A stretch of 64,000 bases of DNA from Cranoglanis bouderius (GCA_023630585.1 CM042546.1:23789125-23853124), one strand, 5' to 3'; positions 44,352 through 55,906 are shown, counted from the stretch's first letter. Made by a program: numbers and translations. Notes: generated by a model not told the origin, from the letters alone.

Positions 44352-45953
44352 CAGTATCTCACAAAAGTGAGTATGCCCCTCACATTTTTGTAAATATTTT
44401 ATTATATCTTTTCATGGGACAACACTGACGAAATGACACTTTTGCTACAATGTAAAGTAGTGAGTGTACAGCTTGTATAACAGTGTAAATTTGCTGTCCC
44501 TCAAAATAACTCCAACACACAGCCATTAATGTCTAAAACCGCTGGCAACAAAAGTGAGTACACCCCCAAGTGAAAATGTCCAAGTTGGGCCCACTTAGCC
44601 ATTTTCCTCCCCGGTGTCATGTGACTCGTTAGTGTTACAAGGTCTCAGGTGTGAATGGGGAGCAGGTGTGTTAAGTTTGGTGTTATCGCTTCTCACACTC
44701 TCTCATACTGGTCACTGGAAGTTCAACATGGCACCTCATGGCAAAGAACTCTCTGAGGATCTGAAAAAGAATTGTTGCTCTACATAAAGATGGCCTAGGC
44801 TATAAGAAGATTGCCAACACCCTGAAACTGAGCTGCAGCACGGTGGCTAAGACCATACAGCGGTTTAACAGGACAGGTTCCACTTCAGAACAGGCCTCGC
44901 CATGGTCGACCAAAGAAGTTGAGTGTACGTGCTCAGCATCATATCCAGAGGCTGGCTTTGCAGAATAGACGTATGAGTGCTGCCAGCATTGCTGCAGAGG
45001 TTGAAGGGGTGGGGGGTCAGCCTGTCAGTGCTCAGACCATATGCCGCACACTGCATCAAATTGGTCTGCATGGCTGTCGTCCCAGAAGGAAGCCTCTTCT
45101 AAAGATGATGCACAAGAAAGCCCACAAACAGTTTGTTGAAGACAAGCAGACTAAGGACATGGATTACTGGAACCATGTCCTGTGGTCTGATGAGACCAAG
45201 ATAAACTTATTTGGTTCAGATGGTGTCAAGCGTGTGTGGCGGCAACCACGTGAGGAGTACAAAGAAAAGTGTGTCTTGCCTACAGTCAAGCATGGTGGTG
45301 GGAGTATCATGGTCTGGGGCTGCATGAGTGCTGCCGGCACTGGGGAGCTAATGCCAACATGTACTGTGACATACTGAAGCAGAGGAAACTGGGCCGCAGG
45401 GCAGTATTCCAACATGATAACGACCCCAAACACACCTCCAAGACGACCACTGCCTTGCTAAAGAAGCTGAGGGTAAAGGTGAGGGTCTGGCCAAGCATGT
45501 CGCCAGGCCTAAACCCTATTGGAGCATCTGTGGGGCATCCTCAAACGGAAGGTGGAGGAGCACAAGGTCTCTAACATCCACCAGCTCTGTGATGTCACAT
45601 GGAGGAGTGGAAGAGACTCCAGTGGCAACCTGTGAAGCTCTGGTGAACTCCATGCCCAACAGGGTTAAGGCAGTGCTGGAAAATAATGGTGGCCACACAA
45701 AATATTGACACTTTGGACCCAATTTGGACATTTTCACTTAGGGAAGTACTCATTTTTGTTGCCAGCGGTTTAGACATTAATGGCTGTGTGTTGAGTTAAT
45801 TTGAGGGGACAGCAAATTTACACTCTTATACAAGCTGTACACTCACTACTTTACATTGTAGCAAAGTGTCATTTCGTCAGTGTTGTCCCATGAAAAGATA
45901 TAATAAAATATTTACAAAATGTGAGGGGTGTACTCACTTTGTGAGATACTGTA
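44352..45953 (+). mobile_element. Tc1-like transposon inserted in the gypsy LTR
   Basis: The left end is 'cagtatctcacaaaagtgag' and the right end is the inverse 'tcactttgtgagatactgta'. The inverted repeats extend over 150 bp ('catgggacaacactgacg'). It carries the transposase 44728-45708. Confidence 0.9.
44728..45708 (+). pseudogene. Tc1-like transposase, inactivated
   Basis: ATG at 44728 ('MAPHGKELSEDLK'), then frame loss within 20 codons. The frame 44919-45377 is the longest, with the second helix-turn-helix ('VSAQTICRTLHQIGLHG'), the first catalytic Asp ('VLWSDETKINLFG') and 'VKHGGGSIMVWGCMSAAGTG'. The second Asp ('FQHDNDPKHTSKTTT') is in the next frame. The Glu motif is destroyed by an indel just after 'LNPI' (about 45520). 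It ends 'GGHTKY' at 45708. Confidence 0.9.
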
Positions 45954-46145
45954 CATGTGTATGTGGGTGTGTGTGTGTGTCTCACCAGCTCTACCAAGTG
46001 GTCTCGTGATTCTCTCTCGCTGTGGGTTAGCACAGACACAAATCGGTAAACTGGTGGTAATATGACACAGATGATATTCACCTGTTCAGCCCGCCTCCTC
46101 TCTGTCCACAGCTGATGCTCCTCCCCTCACAAAACTGCTTTTACC

Positions 46146-46860
46146 TGGCAGAAAGCCTGCTTGCACAGCTCCGCCCATTGGTCTGGATCTGGCACACCCG
46201 CTTTTAGTGAGGTCAGTCAGCGGGCTGGTGATCTCCATAAAAATTAGGTACAAACCTTCTATAGTAGCGAGCCAGCCCCAGGAACTGCTTCATTGCCTTT
46301 GGTCTTGGGTCTTGGGCAGGCTGCAATCGCTGCTATCTTGTCAATTTGGGGACACACCTGCACATGATCCAAGTGGAAGCCCAGGTACCGTGCACAACCC
46401 ACCCAGTTGCACACTTCTTTGGGTTCGCCAGAGTCCCACTCCATCTCAAGGATCTCAGGACAGCCCTCAGATGTTGTAGATCCCACTGCCAATCATTACT
46501 ATAAATTATTGTCATCTAAGTACATAGCAGCATATGAATTGTGGTTGCAGAGTATTCTGTACATGAGTCATTTAAACAACACAATCTGGTGTAACCCAAA
46601 TGACGTGGAAAAGGCTGTTTTTGCAATATATTGGAGTCAAGGGAATCAGTCAATACCCTTAGGTTAACTCCTGTGTTGGAATAAAAGCTTAACTGGATCG
46701 GGTGGTTCATCAATGCGAGGCGCCGGATATGCATAAAATTTAAAACACCACGCTGACTTTTCTAAAGTCCACACAAAACGGACCTACCCACCGGTTTTGG
46801 GCACCAAAACCACTGGGCTGCTCCAATCACTGTGGGACTCTCGACACTCAGCCAATGCTG
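46146..46860 (-). pseudogene. Gypsy reverse transcriptase remnant
   Basis: Antisense translation shows the N-terminal RT motif 'SSPVVLVPKTGG' (about 46785-46825) and 'YPAPRIDEPPDPVKL'. The C-terminal portion reads 'ANPKKCATGWV', 'LGFHLDHVQVCPQIDK' and 'AACPRPKTKG' (46259-46480), the usual Ty3/gypsy thumb sequence. The polymerase active site lies in a stretch with stops and cannot be read. Confidence 0.7.
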
Positions 46861-46976
46861 TGCACATTCAACACCATGCCTCGCTACCGCAGGACTCATG
46901 CATAAACATTTCCCACACTAATGGCTGAAACCCTGGCCAGTTTGTACCAAGAATTAGTGGATGGGTGAGGCAAGGA

Positions 46977-47246
46977 CTAACCGCCGCTTTCACTTTGTTT
47001 TTGTTCCCAGAATTTAATACTGACTGGCACTTCTGCGGATATTCCTGAACATCCACGCACACACACCTCACCTTCACCAATCGTGGCATTCCCCAGTGCC
47101 TCGCATTGAATCAGGCCTTGATGAATGGTGGTCTGGTTACACCCTGAGTCCACCAAGGCCTGAAGTATACTCCCTTGTATACTCACTGACACCCTGCTTG
47201 AGGCCTGAGGCACGTCAGGGATCTGGATCAGTATTCCCGCTTCCAT
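46977..47246 (-). pseudogene. Gypsy aspartic protease
   Basis: The 89-codon frame holds 'ILQALVDSGCNQTTIHQ', a D-S-G active site of gypsy-type proteases. It lies between the gag and RT remnants. It has no joined upstream frame. Confidence 0.65.
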
Positions 47247-48050
47247 AAACGGATGCTGATCCTGGAAATGCCCGGCCTCCCCACTGTGCCTGCAGACCTG
47301 CCTGGGCTTTGCCCTGGTCCAGGTTGGCGTAGAAGGTTCTACTTGTGTGGAGAGAGGGAGTTAGAGGAGCCATCAGAGGTGAAGGAACAGGGGAGGGACA
47401 ATGGGGAGGAAAACGGGTTCTGGGGAGCCGGTTTTGGGGCTCCCTGCACCTTGGTTCCGTGGAACTGGACCGAGGGGAGGAGCAGGAGAGACAGGAAAAC
47501 AAGGGACACCTGGTCTGGTGAATGCAGCCAAGTGATCCTCTGCAATTTGCATGGCTTAATCCAGGGACGTGGGCCAGTGACACTTCACTCACTCTGCCGT
47601 GCCTCTCTGGGAGTCGAGCGATGAACTGCTCCAGTACCACCAGATTGATGATCCATTCTGCATCCCACTCCTCTGCAATCAAACATCAGTGACAGGAGTC
47701 CTTCAGCTGCTGTGCATAGGTGAAGGGGCGGCCAACCTTGGGGACCTGCAACGACTGGAAGCGTTGACGGTGCTCCTCAGATGTCTGGCTGACGTGTTGC
47801 AAAACTGCCCTTTGACGCTGGAATACTCTGGCTGTGTTAGTGGTGGCAGCTGCTGGGCGGCGAGCTGGGCTTCCCTAGCTCAATGGGCAATGGGAGGATT
47901 CGCAGTGCCTATTCCTCCTCTGGCCATCCCCACACAGCTGGAAGGCCTTCGGATTGTCCAAGGCATGGGTGCAGGGGACACCGCTGGAGGTGTGCTGGGC
48001 TGCAGCAGGCTTCCATGGCAGCGCCGGAGTTCACCTCAAATCCCGGTTTT
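47215..48050 (-). pseudogene. Gypsy gag remnant
   Basis: The antisense frame has 'VVLEQFIARLPERHG', a phrase typical of fish gypsy/SCAN-like gag, then Pro/Ser-rich sequence. Opposite-strand frames are shadows. It is eroded, with no zinc knuckle that I can see. Confidence 0.5.
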
Positions 48051-48199
48051 GGCAACACTGTAGAACCCAGGTGTGGGAGATGGTAGAGGAAGACTCGAGA
48101 GATAGGTGGAATCTTAACTGTCACAGTCACAAGTAGAGATGTGTCACTGTGTTCCAGTACCAATTTCAACATTTGCATCCTTGCTGTAATTCGGCACTT

Positions 48200-48820
48200 C
48201 ACCTAGTATAAATCATATATTTTAAGTTTAATAGATAATTATAGTGTCATCGCTCTTTCTGGAGTGTGATTGTGTGGGTGTTTACTCTGTAGCGCTCTGT
48301 TGTCCTACTCTAATAGTGTCACCTACACGCACACTCAGTGATGTGCGGATCGCGGTTATATCCGTGGGCGCTGCGCATAATCCGCAGATCGGGCGTGTGA
48401 AGTAATAAAAATAACATTGATTAATTGCGGTGGGTCGCTGGTGGATATGTTAAATCATTAATGACGTAAATATTAACTATGTTCTCTCAAATATGAGCAT
48501 GTTTAAAATGTAATTTTTCCGCCAGGCATACAGGCACTAATTTGCACTCATTAAGATACGCTAAGGGTCCGCTTAAGCAGAAATGGAGGCAAAACAGGTC
48601 CAAAAGAAAATTAAAAAAGGAGAATTATAAACAAAACAGAAGGAAGGAAAGAAAAGTACCATGTGGGAGTGTGTTAACAAGGATGAATGAAGTGCTGGGT
48701 TAAAGTTTCAAGGAGTAAAGCCTGTGCTTATGTCATTAAGAAAATGTAATTTTGTCAAAGAACTTTTTGTTTTAAATAAATGTTCATTTAAAAGCAGCAT
48801 TCATCAGTGTATTATGTTAC
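48200..48820. other. Intronic DNA with partial hAT-like end
   Basis: 'cagtgatgtgcggatcg' at 48338 resembles a hAT-type terminus, and the following 'gcgctgcgcataatccgcag' is self-complementary in part. No partner end or gene was seen. Confidence 0.35.
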
Positions 48821-48822
48821 CA

Positions 48823-49038
48823 TTAGAGATGCGCGCATCAGTTTGGCGCCGCTGAGTCCACTGTTGATCATCCATTTACCATATCATCACGCTTAACACA
48901 TAAGAATAATTGTAAATTGACGATCGGGTGCGGATCGGGTGTGGATATCTAAATCAGAGAAAATTAAAGGTGCGGTGGATGATTTGTTTTTGGTCGCAGA
49001 TTCAGGTGACGTTGAGCTGATCTGTGCATCTCTAATGC
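48823..49038. mobile_element. Short MITE, about 216 bp
   Basis: The left end 'cattagagatgcgcgcatca' pairs with the reverse complement of 'tgatctgtgcatctctaatg' at the right, with about 17 of 20 bases matching. The interior has 'gatcgggtgcggatcggg' and no ORF of its own. It is probably hAT-type. Confidence 0.6.
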
Positions 49039-49261
49039 ACACACAAGCCAGTGTTGCCTCCTGTTATTGTAGCCCTTCACAATGTGTTCATTCTGAAATT
49101 CATGTTGCCGTAATGATAAAAAAATATAATTAACTAGTCTGCAACAGTTGAATACTTGCTGGGAATTAGATGCATGAGCATTACTGCAAGCATACACAGT
49201 GAGAAGGTTTGTGAGAGCAAAGATGATTGATGGTATCACAAATTCCACTATGCCCCGATGT

Positions 49262-49640
49262 TCACTGTATGGCCAGAAGTATGTGGACACCTGACCATCA
49301 CACCTTCAGCAGGTTTAGAAACTATTCAGACCCCTTCAGTTTTTGTGCAGTGTATTGTGTGATGGATTTAATTTTAAATGGATTTAATTGTTTTTTTTGG
49401 CATTGAGCTACATGTAATAACCATAATGACAAAGCCAGAACATGTCTTTAGAATTTCTTTGCAAATTTATTAAAAATCAAAAATGTAAATATCTCTATTT
49501 AGATAAGTATTAAGACCTTTTATTTAGTGTCTTCTGAAGGAGTCTGAATATTTTCTGAACCCACTGTATCAGTGCTTGTTGAACATCGAATTCCAAAACC
49601 ATGGGCATTAATATTGAGTTGGTAAATGGTCTTCATTTAA
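49262..49640. mobile_element. Tc1-type MITE pieces with a second MITE nested inside
   Basis: The left end is 'ctgtatggccagaagtatgt', with 'ggacacctgaccatcacacc'. The continuing sequence 'gaattccaaaaccatgggca' appears only after 49569. Between them (about 49311-49568) sits another element with ends 'actattcagaccccttcag' and 'ctgaatattttctgaaccca', which are inverted. Confidence 0.65.
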
Positions 49641-49644
49641 ATAG

Positions 49645-49895
49645 CACCTTAGAATTTATATAGAACCTTAGTGGTTCTACAAAGTGCTTTACACTGTTTC
49701 TCATTTACCCATTCACACACACACTCACACAACAATGGCAGCAGTGCTGCCATGCAAGGTGCTAGCCTGCCATCAGGAGCAACTTGGGGTTCAGAGTCTT
49801 GCCCAAGGACACTTTGACATGTGGAGCCAAGTGGGCCGGGATCAAACCCTGCGATTAGTGGACAACCCACTCTACCACCTGAGCCACAGCCGCTC
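49645..49895 (-). mobile_element. tRNA-derived SINE
   Basis: Read antisense, it starts with a tRNA-like head: A box 'tggctcaggtggtagagcgg' and B box 'gggtttgatccc', then a non-tRNA body with 'ttgggcaagactctgaaccc'. It ends in a simple 'gtgtgtgtgaatggg' tail. Box order and spacing fit a pol III SINE. Confidence 0.7.
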
Positions 49896-49896
49896 T

Positions 49897-50030
49897 TTAC
49901 AGCAGAATGGTGTGAAAAGCAAAAACACCCAGTGAGTGGCATTTCTGTGGGTGGAACTCCTAGTTGATGAGAGAGGTCAGAGGAGAATGATATCACTGTG
50001 GCAATTAGGATGTTCATATTTGGCAGTGGA
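49897..50030 (+). mobile_element. Tc1 fragment (ACTCACTGGCC family), internal
   Basis: 'cagaatggtgtgaaaagcaa' and 'agttgatgagagaggtcaga' match the internal transposase region of the family seen at 50236 and 52700. No ends are present. Confidence 0.6.
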
Positions 50031-50235
50031 GATTGCAGGATTAAAAAAAAACATCTAGGGCTTCGGAGAGCTAAATGACTCTGACAGCACAGCTAGCTAA
50101 CAGCAAAATGGGAAAAACCCTGTGCTTCAGACAGTGCCCCTGTAAGCAAGGGCCGGGCTGAGACAAACATTCAGGCCCATCCAGGCCACACCACACTCCA
50201 ACAACAAAACTTTGAGATCACTGACTACCTATTGT

Positions 50236-50650
50236 AATGTACACTCACTGACCAATTTATTAGGGAACCCTGTACATCTGCTCGCTCATGCAAAAATCTA
50301 ATCTTCCAATCATATGGCACCAGTGCATAAAATCATGCAGATACCGCGACAAGAACCTCAGTTAAAGTTAATCAGAATAGGGAGAAAATGTGATCTTGAC
50401 TCTGACTGTGGCATGGTTGTTGATGCCAGACGAGCTGGTAAATATTTCAGAAACTGCTGATCACGTGGGTTTCCCCACAGTCTCCAGTTGACACAGAATG
50501 AGGTGGGGGAAAAATTCAGTGAATGGCAGGTCTATGGCTGGAAAGAGAGGTCAGAGGACAATGGCTAGAGTGTTTCAAGCTGCCAGAAACTCAAATAACC
50601 ACTCTTTACTATCATGGTGACCAGAAAATCTCAGAATGCACAGTTTTACT
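50236..50650 (+). mobile_element. Tc1-like element (ACTCACTG family), 5' half
   Basis: Starts 'tacactcactgaccaattta' and reads through degraded transposase N-terminal coding ('GMVVDARRAGKYFRNC'-like) to 'ctcagaatgcacag'. There is no catalytic part. Confidence 0.7.
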
Positions 50651-50654
50651 AAGT

Positions 50655-51010
50655 TCCAGCATTTGTATTATTGTATGAAATTTGGATATTTATTTGTCAT
50701 TAATTCACTTATCCCCACAATTTAAAAAAATATATTTTTTGGAACATTTAGCTCTGGCCACTTAAATTCTTATAATCTGATGAATATGTGAACTCATCTT
50801 TTGCCAATCCATCTATTACTAGGATTTTGCCGTATCTTCAAAACTGTGGTGTCACATAACTCAGTAGCATCTGTCCATCAATAATGATATTTAAAAAATG
50901 TGTACTTTCGTAAAGAATGTGGTCCCTGCCTATCAATCAGTCATTCCAAGGTAGGGCTTAATGTACTCAAACAGATATAACACATGATAGATGGATATGC
51001 ACAAAATTTG
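50655..51010. other. Intronic DNA, nothing recognised
   Basis: AT-rich filler without termini or coding. Confidence 0.35.
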
Positions 51011-51012
51011 TA

Positions 51013-53050
51013 AGGAATATACACTCACTGTACACCTTATTAGGGACACCTGCACATTAATGCAGTTATCTAATCAGCCAATCATGTCACAGCAGGGCAA
51101 AGCAAAAAATCAGGCATATACACTGCTGTGAAAAAGTATTTGTCCCTACCCTGATTTCTTCTGCTTTTGTATATATCTCATAGCAAATAGTTTTAGATTT
51201 TCAAACGAAATACAACATAAACAAAGGCAACCTGAGTAAACACACAATACAGTTTATTTATTTATTTTTTGCTGAAGCAAAAAAGTTATCTAACACCTAT
51301 CTCCAATGTGAAAAACTATTGCCCCTTAAACTTAAAATCTGTTTGTGCCACCTTTAGCAGCAATAACTGCAACCAAACACTTCTGATAACTGGAGATCAG
51401 TCTTTTTAAGTGCATTTCTAGGACTAGGACTTACACCTATGCTTTGGATCACTGTCTTGCTGCATATTCCGGTTACGCTTTGAGTTTCAGCTACAGACTG
51501 AAGACCGGACATTCTCCTTTAGGATTTTCTGGTAGAGAGCAGAATTTATGTTTCCCTCAATTATTGCAAGTTGCCCAGGCCCTCAAGCAGCAAAGCATCC
51601 CCCTCACACCTCCACCGCCGTGCTTGACCGTAGGTTTGATGTTCTTTGTGGAATTCTGTGTTTGGTTTACACCAGATGCAATGGGATCCTCTATTCCAAA
51701 CAGTTCCACTTTCAATTCATCAATCCAAAGAACATTCTCCCAAAAGGTTTGAGGATAATCAAGGTGTGTTTTGGCAAAATTCAGATGAGCCTTAATGTTC
51801 CTCTGGGTTAGCAGTGGTTTTCGCCTCGCCATTGTTCCATGGATGCCATTTTTGCCCAGTGTTGATAGTGGAGTCATGAACAGTGACCTTTATTGATGCA
51901 AGAGATGCATGTAGGTCCTTTGATGTTGTCCTTGGCTCTTTGTGACTTGCTGGATGAGTAGTTGCTATGCTCTTGGAGGACTTTTTGGAAGGTTGGCCAC
52001 TTCTGGGAAGGTTCACTACTGTGCCAGGTTTTTCCATTTGGAGATAATGGCTCCCACTGTGGTTCTGGAGTCCCAGAGCCTTTGAAATAGCTTTGTAACC
52101 AGACTGATGTATTTCAATCACCTTCTTCCTCATCATTTTTGGAATTTCTTTCAACTTTGACATAGTGTGTTACTGGGTAAGACCTTTTAACCAACTTCAT
52201 GCTGTTGAAAAAGTTATATTTAAGTGCTGATTTGATTGAACAGGGTTTGCATTAATCAGGTTCTTAATCTGGTTGCATCTAGTCCAGCTGAACCCCATTT
52301 TGAAGTTTTGTATATTTGGGGAATTAGTAACATTGGAGGCAAATACATTTTCAGGCCCAGTTGGCATTGGATAATATTTTGATAATAGATAATATTTTTT
52401 GCTTCAATAAATAACATTATCATTTAAAACTGTATTTTCTGTTTACTCAAGTTGCCTTTGTTTTATCTTAGATTCTGTTTGAATTTCTGAAACAATTTAG
52501 TATGAGATATACACAAAAACAGAAGTAATCAGATACTCAATCAATACTTTTTCACAGCACTGTCATACTTTTTCAGGTCAAGACCTTCAGTTAATATTCA
52601 CAACAAACATCAGAATGGGGAAAAGGTGTGATTTTTGTGACTTTTTACCATGGCATGGATGTTGGTGCCAGATGGGCTGCTTTATGTGTTTCAGAAACTG
52701 CTGATCTCCTGGGAATTTCCCACAAAACAGTCTCTAGAGTGTACACGGAATGGTGTGAAAAACAAAACAACATCCTCTGAACAGAGGATCTATGGATTAA
52801 ACACCTTGTTAATGAGAGGGATCAGAGGAGAATGACCAGACTGATTCGAGCTGAGAGTTAGTCAGTAGTAACTCAAATAAGCACACTTTATAACCATGGT
52901 GAGCAGAAAAGCTTCTCAGAATGCACAACACATCAAACCTTGAGGTGGATGGTAATAACAGCAGAAGACCACATCTGTTTCCACTCATGTCAGCCAAGAA
53001 CAAGGATCACCCAAAACTGGACAGTTGAAGACTGGAAAAAGACCAGGCTA
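51013..53050 (+). mobile_element. Tc1-like element (ACTCACTG family) interrupted by another Tc1
   Basis: The left end 'tacactcactgtacacctta' runs to 51118. It resumes at 52563 with 'tcaagaccttcagttaatat', then transposase N-terminal coding ('RMGKRCDF'-like, 'LISWEFPTKQSL') and 'gatcacccaaaactggacag' near the first Asp region. The 3' half is missing. Confidence 0.75.
51119..52562 (-). mobile_element. Nested Tc1-like transposon (CAGTGCTGTGAAAAAG family)
   Basis: The ends 'tacactgctgtgaaaaagta' and 'atactttttcacagcactgt' are inverted. Antisense transposase: ATG at 52163 ('MSKLKEIPKMMRKKVIEIH'), a first helix-turn-helix, then 'ATTHPASHKEPRTTSKDLHA'. After a shift comes 'TFWENVLWIDELKVELFG' around the first catalytic Asp (51557-51877). 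The second Asp and Glu region is deleted: the frame ends soon after 'VKHGGGGVRG'. Length is about 1.44 kb. Confidence 0.88.
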
Positions 53051-53107
53051 TTTTTTATCTAATCTTCACCTGTCTGGTCTGGGTGAGCTTCTCTGCCCAT
53101 GATAGCC

Positions 53108-53220
53108 TCAGATTCTGTTCTTGGCTGACAGGAGTGGAACCCAACGTGGTCTTCTGCTGTTGTAGCCCATTCACCTCAAGGTTCGATGTTTTGTACATGC
53201 TTCTGCTCACCATGTTTGTA
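53108..53220 (-). repeat. Inverted partial copy of the adjacent Tc1 segment
   Basis: This is the reverse complement of the Tc1 sequence at 52893-53010, sharing 'cttggctgac', 'tcttctgctgtt' and 'ttctgctcaccatg'. The two arms of about 115 bp face each other across roughly 100 bases. Confidence 0.75.
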
Positions 53221-53445
53221 ATTGTGTTATAAAATTGTGTTTTGTATAAGTGCTTATATGAGTTACTAATGGGATGGATAATGGATGGTGGTAGTTCGAC
53301 TATCGCACAATGAGCTTATCTTAAGAATGGCTCAATGCAAATGGTGGTCCAGCAAAGTGAAGAGCTGTTATTCAGTGTTATTGCAGGTGATACAAATGAC
53401 CTCCTGTACTACTCCTTTCTACAGCAGAGCTGAATGAGTCTTCTA

Positions 53446-53810
53446 CTAATTAACTAGTATGTCATGGAGGGGATGCTGTTCATTGTCCAGAATGGCAATG
53501 TCCAGAGTGTCCTCTTTTCCATCACTACCTTTGAAACTGTCCAGAGAGCAGCCCAAGATCGAGCCAGCCCTCTCCATCAGTTTGTTGAGTTTTTTGCATC
53601 TCCAGCTCAAATGTTGCCTCCCAGCATACTGCTGAAAAGAAGATTGCACTGGCTACTACAGACTGGTAGAAGATCTCTAACATCTTGCTGCAAACATTAA
53701 AGGACTTGAGCTCTCAGAAAATAGTCTCTGCTTATCCCTTTCTTTGTACACAGCCTCTGAGCTGACCTTCCAGTCCAGCTTGTTGTCGAGATGGACACCA
53801 AGGTATATGT
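53446..53810 (-). pseudogene. Non-LTR retrotransposon RT, C-terminal fragment
   Basis: Antisense translation gives 'LDNKLDWKVSSEAVYKE', then 'AGDAKKLNKLMERAGSILGC' and 'LDNEQHPLHDI', the conserved C-terminal block of fish LINE polymerases. It is interrupted by stops. No endonuclease or polymerase core is present. Confidence 0.75.
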
Positions 53811-53832
53811 CGGGCATCCTGCTCAATGTACA

Positions 53833-54534
53833 TCAGAGGTAAGATGCATATCTGCAGAAAATCTTATATCGATTGGTCCCCGTAGGGCAATCGGTGAACT
53901 CATAATGGTCTCTTATGGGCTGAGACTGACCCCCTTTTGTGGCTGTGGGACCAAATACTGCAACTGGCAAGGCATCCACCCACGACACCCCACTCTTGTG
54001 TAACTTTGTCAACTGCTGTTTCAAAGTCTGATTTCTCGTGCCAAACCTGTCCTGGAGCCTGAGGCATATATGGACAGTGAAGCTTCCATTGAACATTCAA
54101 CATTCTCATAACTTCAAATAACACACAACTAAAATTCCTCTGGTCAGAATGAATGCATTCAGCGATCCCCCAGCGAGGGGAAAAATCCCTAACCAGTGAT
54201 TGTCGCTGTTTTGGTTGGATAGGCTTCCACCCAACGTGAAAATTTATGAAAGACCAACACATCCTGCTTTACCTTGGACATGGGGTAAGGGTGATGTAGT
54301 CAATCTGCAAGTGTTTAAATGGTCCTGCAGGTGCTTGGGTGTGAACTGCAGGAGTTGGCAACCCAGCTGTTTTGATGTTAGCCTGGCACAGAACACAGCA
54401 TCACACAACATCGAATTCATATGCACGGAACTTAAGGTTCCACCATGTAGAAGAAAACCAGGGGAACCATACTTTGAACACCCACATGTCTTAGACTGTG
54501 GATTTGTTGGGCTAAATGTGGCAAACAAAAACAT
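53833..54534 (-). pseudogene. ERV-3 integrase
   Basis: Integrase joins proviral DNA to host DNA. The antisense frames show a cysteine pair of the N-terminal zinc domain ('CDAVFCARLTSKQ'), a core start with the first acidic region lost to a shift near 54250, then 'WGIAECIHSDQRNFS' with the second catalytic Asp. 'HCPYMPQAPGQV' follows, with the region of the catalytic Glu broken by a frameshift near 54040. 'KLHKSGVSWVDALPVAVF' follows in another frame. Confidence 0.75.
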
Positions 54535-54567
54535 ATTTTTTCCCTTTTGTCCATGGGCCAGTAGAAT

Positions 54568-55080
54568 CTAGACCGTTATCCACCCAGGCCCATACTGCAA
54601 ATGCGGGGCATTAGAGTACATGTCCATCAGGGAAGACTGAATCTGCCAGGTGTCAGACTTTACCTGCATCAGGGTAAGATGTTTCGATGGATGTTTTGAT
54701 GGCCAGACGTGTTGGACATTTACACGCTGGACAAGGGTCAGACACAAACGAGGCATGTTTAATGGCATGCCTGTAGCTGTCAAAAAGGCAAGTCGACACC
54801 ACATACTTTCAAAATCATGTGCAACACCAAAGGCATATTGTGAATCCATGTAAATCGTAGCAGTACAACCGGTAGCTAGATGCAGGCAGTCAAAGCCACA
54901 AGTTCAGCAACTTGGGCTGAGAGCTAATCAGGGAAACAACCCTGAGCTATCACTGAGTGTGATGAGCAAACAGCCCATCCAGCACCTCTGCATCCATTCA
55001 GGGCTTGGGCTGAACCATCTGTAAACAAAATCTTGTCTGCATTTTCCAGAGGAATTTCAGAAACGTTTGAAGGCAGTGAT
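54568..55080 (-). pseudogene. ERV-3 RNase H
   Basis: 'LFTDGSAQ' near 55010-55035 gives the first catalytic Asp. 'AQVAEL' near 54905-54925 gives the Glu region, and 'MDSQYAFGVAHDF' at 54810-54849 gives a second Asp. At least one stop and one shift separate them. Confidence 0.75.
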
Positions 55081-55297
55081 TGTGAACGCTTTTTCCCCAT
55101 TCACACCCGAAATGACCGAAGCTAATTCTAGCTAGACGAAGACCAAAATCAAAAACACATGCATTTTCAATGCTCGAGTCCTCTCTCATATCTGGAAACA
55201 ACATTCAAAGGGTGCAAGTTGTATAACTGAATTTCATGTGTCATCTGAGTCAGGAATGGACCTTGCCCATTTCTCTGGGATGTTTAAAATCTTGTGC

Positions 55298-55906
55298 TCA
55301 GAACACGAACACAGTGGCTGATGTCTTTGTTACTTTTGCCTGCTCATTCTTTTTCTGACTTTGCCTCTTAATCACCATTGGGGCTACTCTCAATGGCTGC
55401 AGGATCTGCAGGTTAAGGTTTTTAAGAGATGGATACAGTTTCTTTACTTTATAAGATGAAGGCAGTCTGTTTTTCATAAATCTCAATCTTGGCTTGGAGA
55501 GAGTTAATGGAATGTAGAGACTGCTCACAAGTTTTTTAAGCTGAGATAACAGTGAATTTATGGTTGGCACATTCCAGCGCCAGCTTAGCTCATTGCTCTC
55601 ACGCTTTTTCTCATATATTAGAGCATTAAAGCATGTCACTGCCTGAACCGCTGCACTGATCCTCAAGGTCTTTATGCTTGATGCAGTTATCCAAAGCAGA
55701 AAATATTGCTCTCTACTCCACTCTGTTCGTTCTGGAATACCAAGCTCTTTACATAGCTTTGCCTTTTTCTTTACACACAACTTATTTAACATTTGCCCTA
55801 GCTCCTCCTCTTCAAAACTGAGATTATCAGCAAAGCGCAAGGATGACTCTCAAACTGGTGAGGAAGACTCTTCAGCACCCTTTAGACCCTGATTACTTGT
55901 TGTCAT
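55298..55906 (-). pseudogene. ERV-3 gag-like N-terminal protein
   Basis: An antisense frame with ATG at 55906 and a single TGA at codon 19. It is then open for about 180 codons to 55298. It is basic and helical, with the phrases 'FEEEELGQMLNKLCVKKK', 'EWSREQYFLLWITASS' and 'SELSWRW'-like sequence. Its position upstream of retroviral pol suggests matrix or N-terminal gag, but I cannot match it to a named family. A different captured gene is possible. Confidence 0.45.

Larger units (their letters stand above)
44164..48120 (-). mobile_element. Ty3/gypsy retrotransposon remnant, antisense, split by a Tc1
   Basis: 'tgtagaaccc' with 'agactc..gataggtggaatcttaac'-type sequence occurs at 44164-44236 and again at 48059-48118, as direct copies expected of LTR edges. 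Between them, after the Tc1 at 44352-45953, lie antisense RT, protease and gag remnants. The right LTR is truncated after about 60 bp. It resembles fish gypsy elements but is badly eroded. Confidence 0.65.
53833..55906 (-). mobile_element. ERV-3 remnant: gag N-terminus, RNase H, integrase
   Basis: Read antisense, a gag-like N-terminal frame (55906-55298) is followed at once by RNase H (55080-54600) and integrase (54530-53833). Protease and RT are missing, so there is a large internal deletion. LTRs were not identified. It differs from ERV-1 and ERV-2. Confidence 0.7.

Noticed and set aside
49850..49895. Possible tRNA gene (A and B boxes present)
   Set aside because: No cloverleaf, anticodon arm or acceptor stem can be formed, and the body continues as a SINE.
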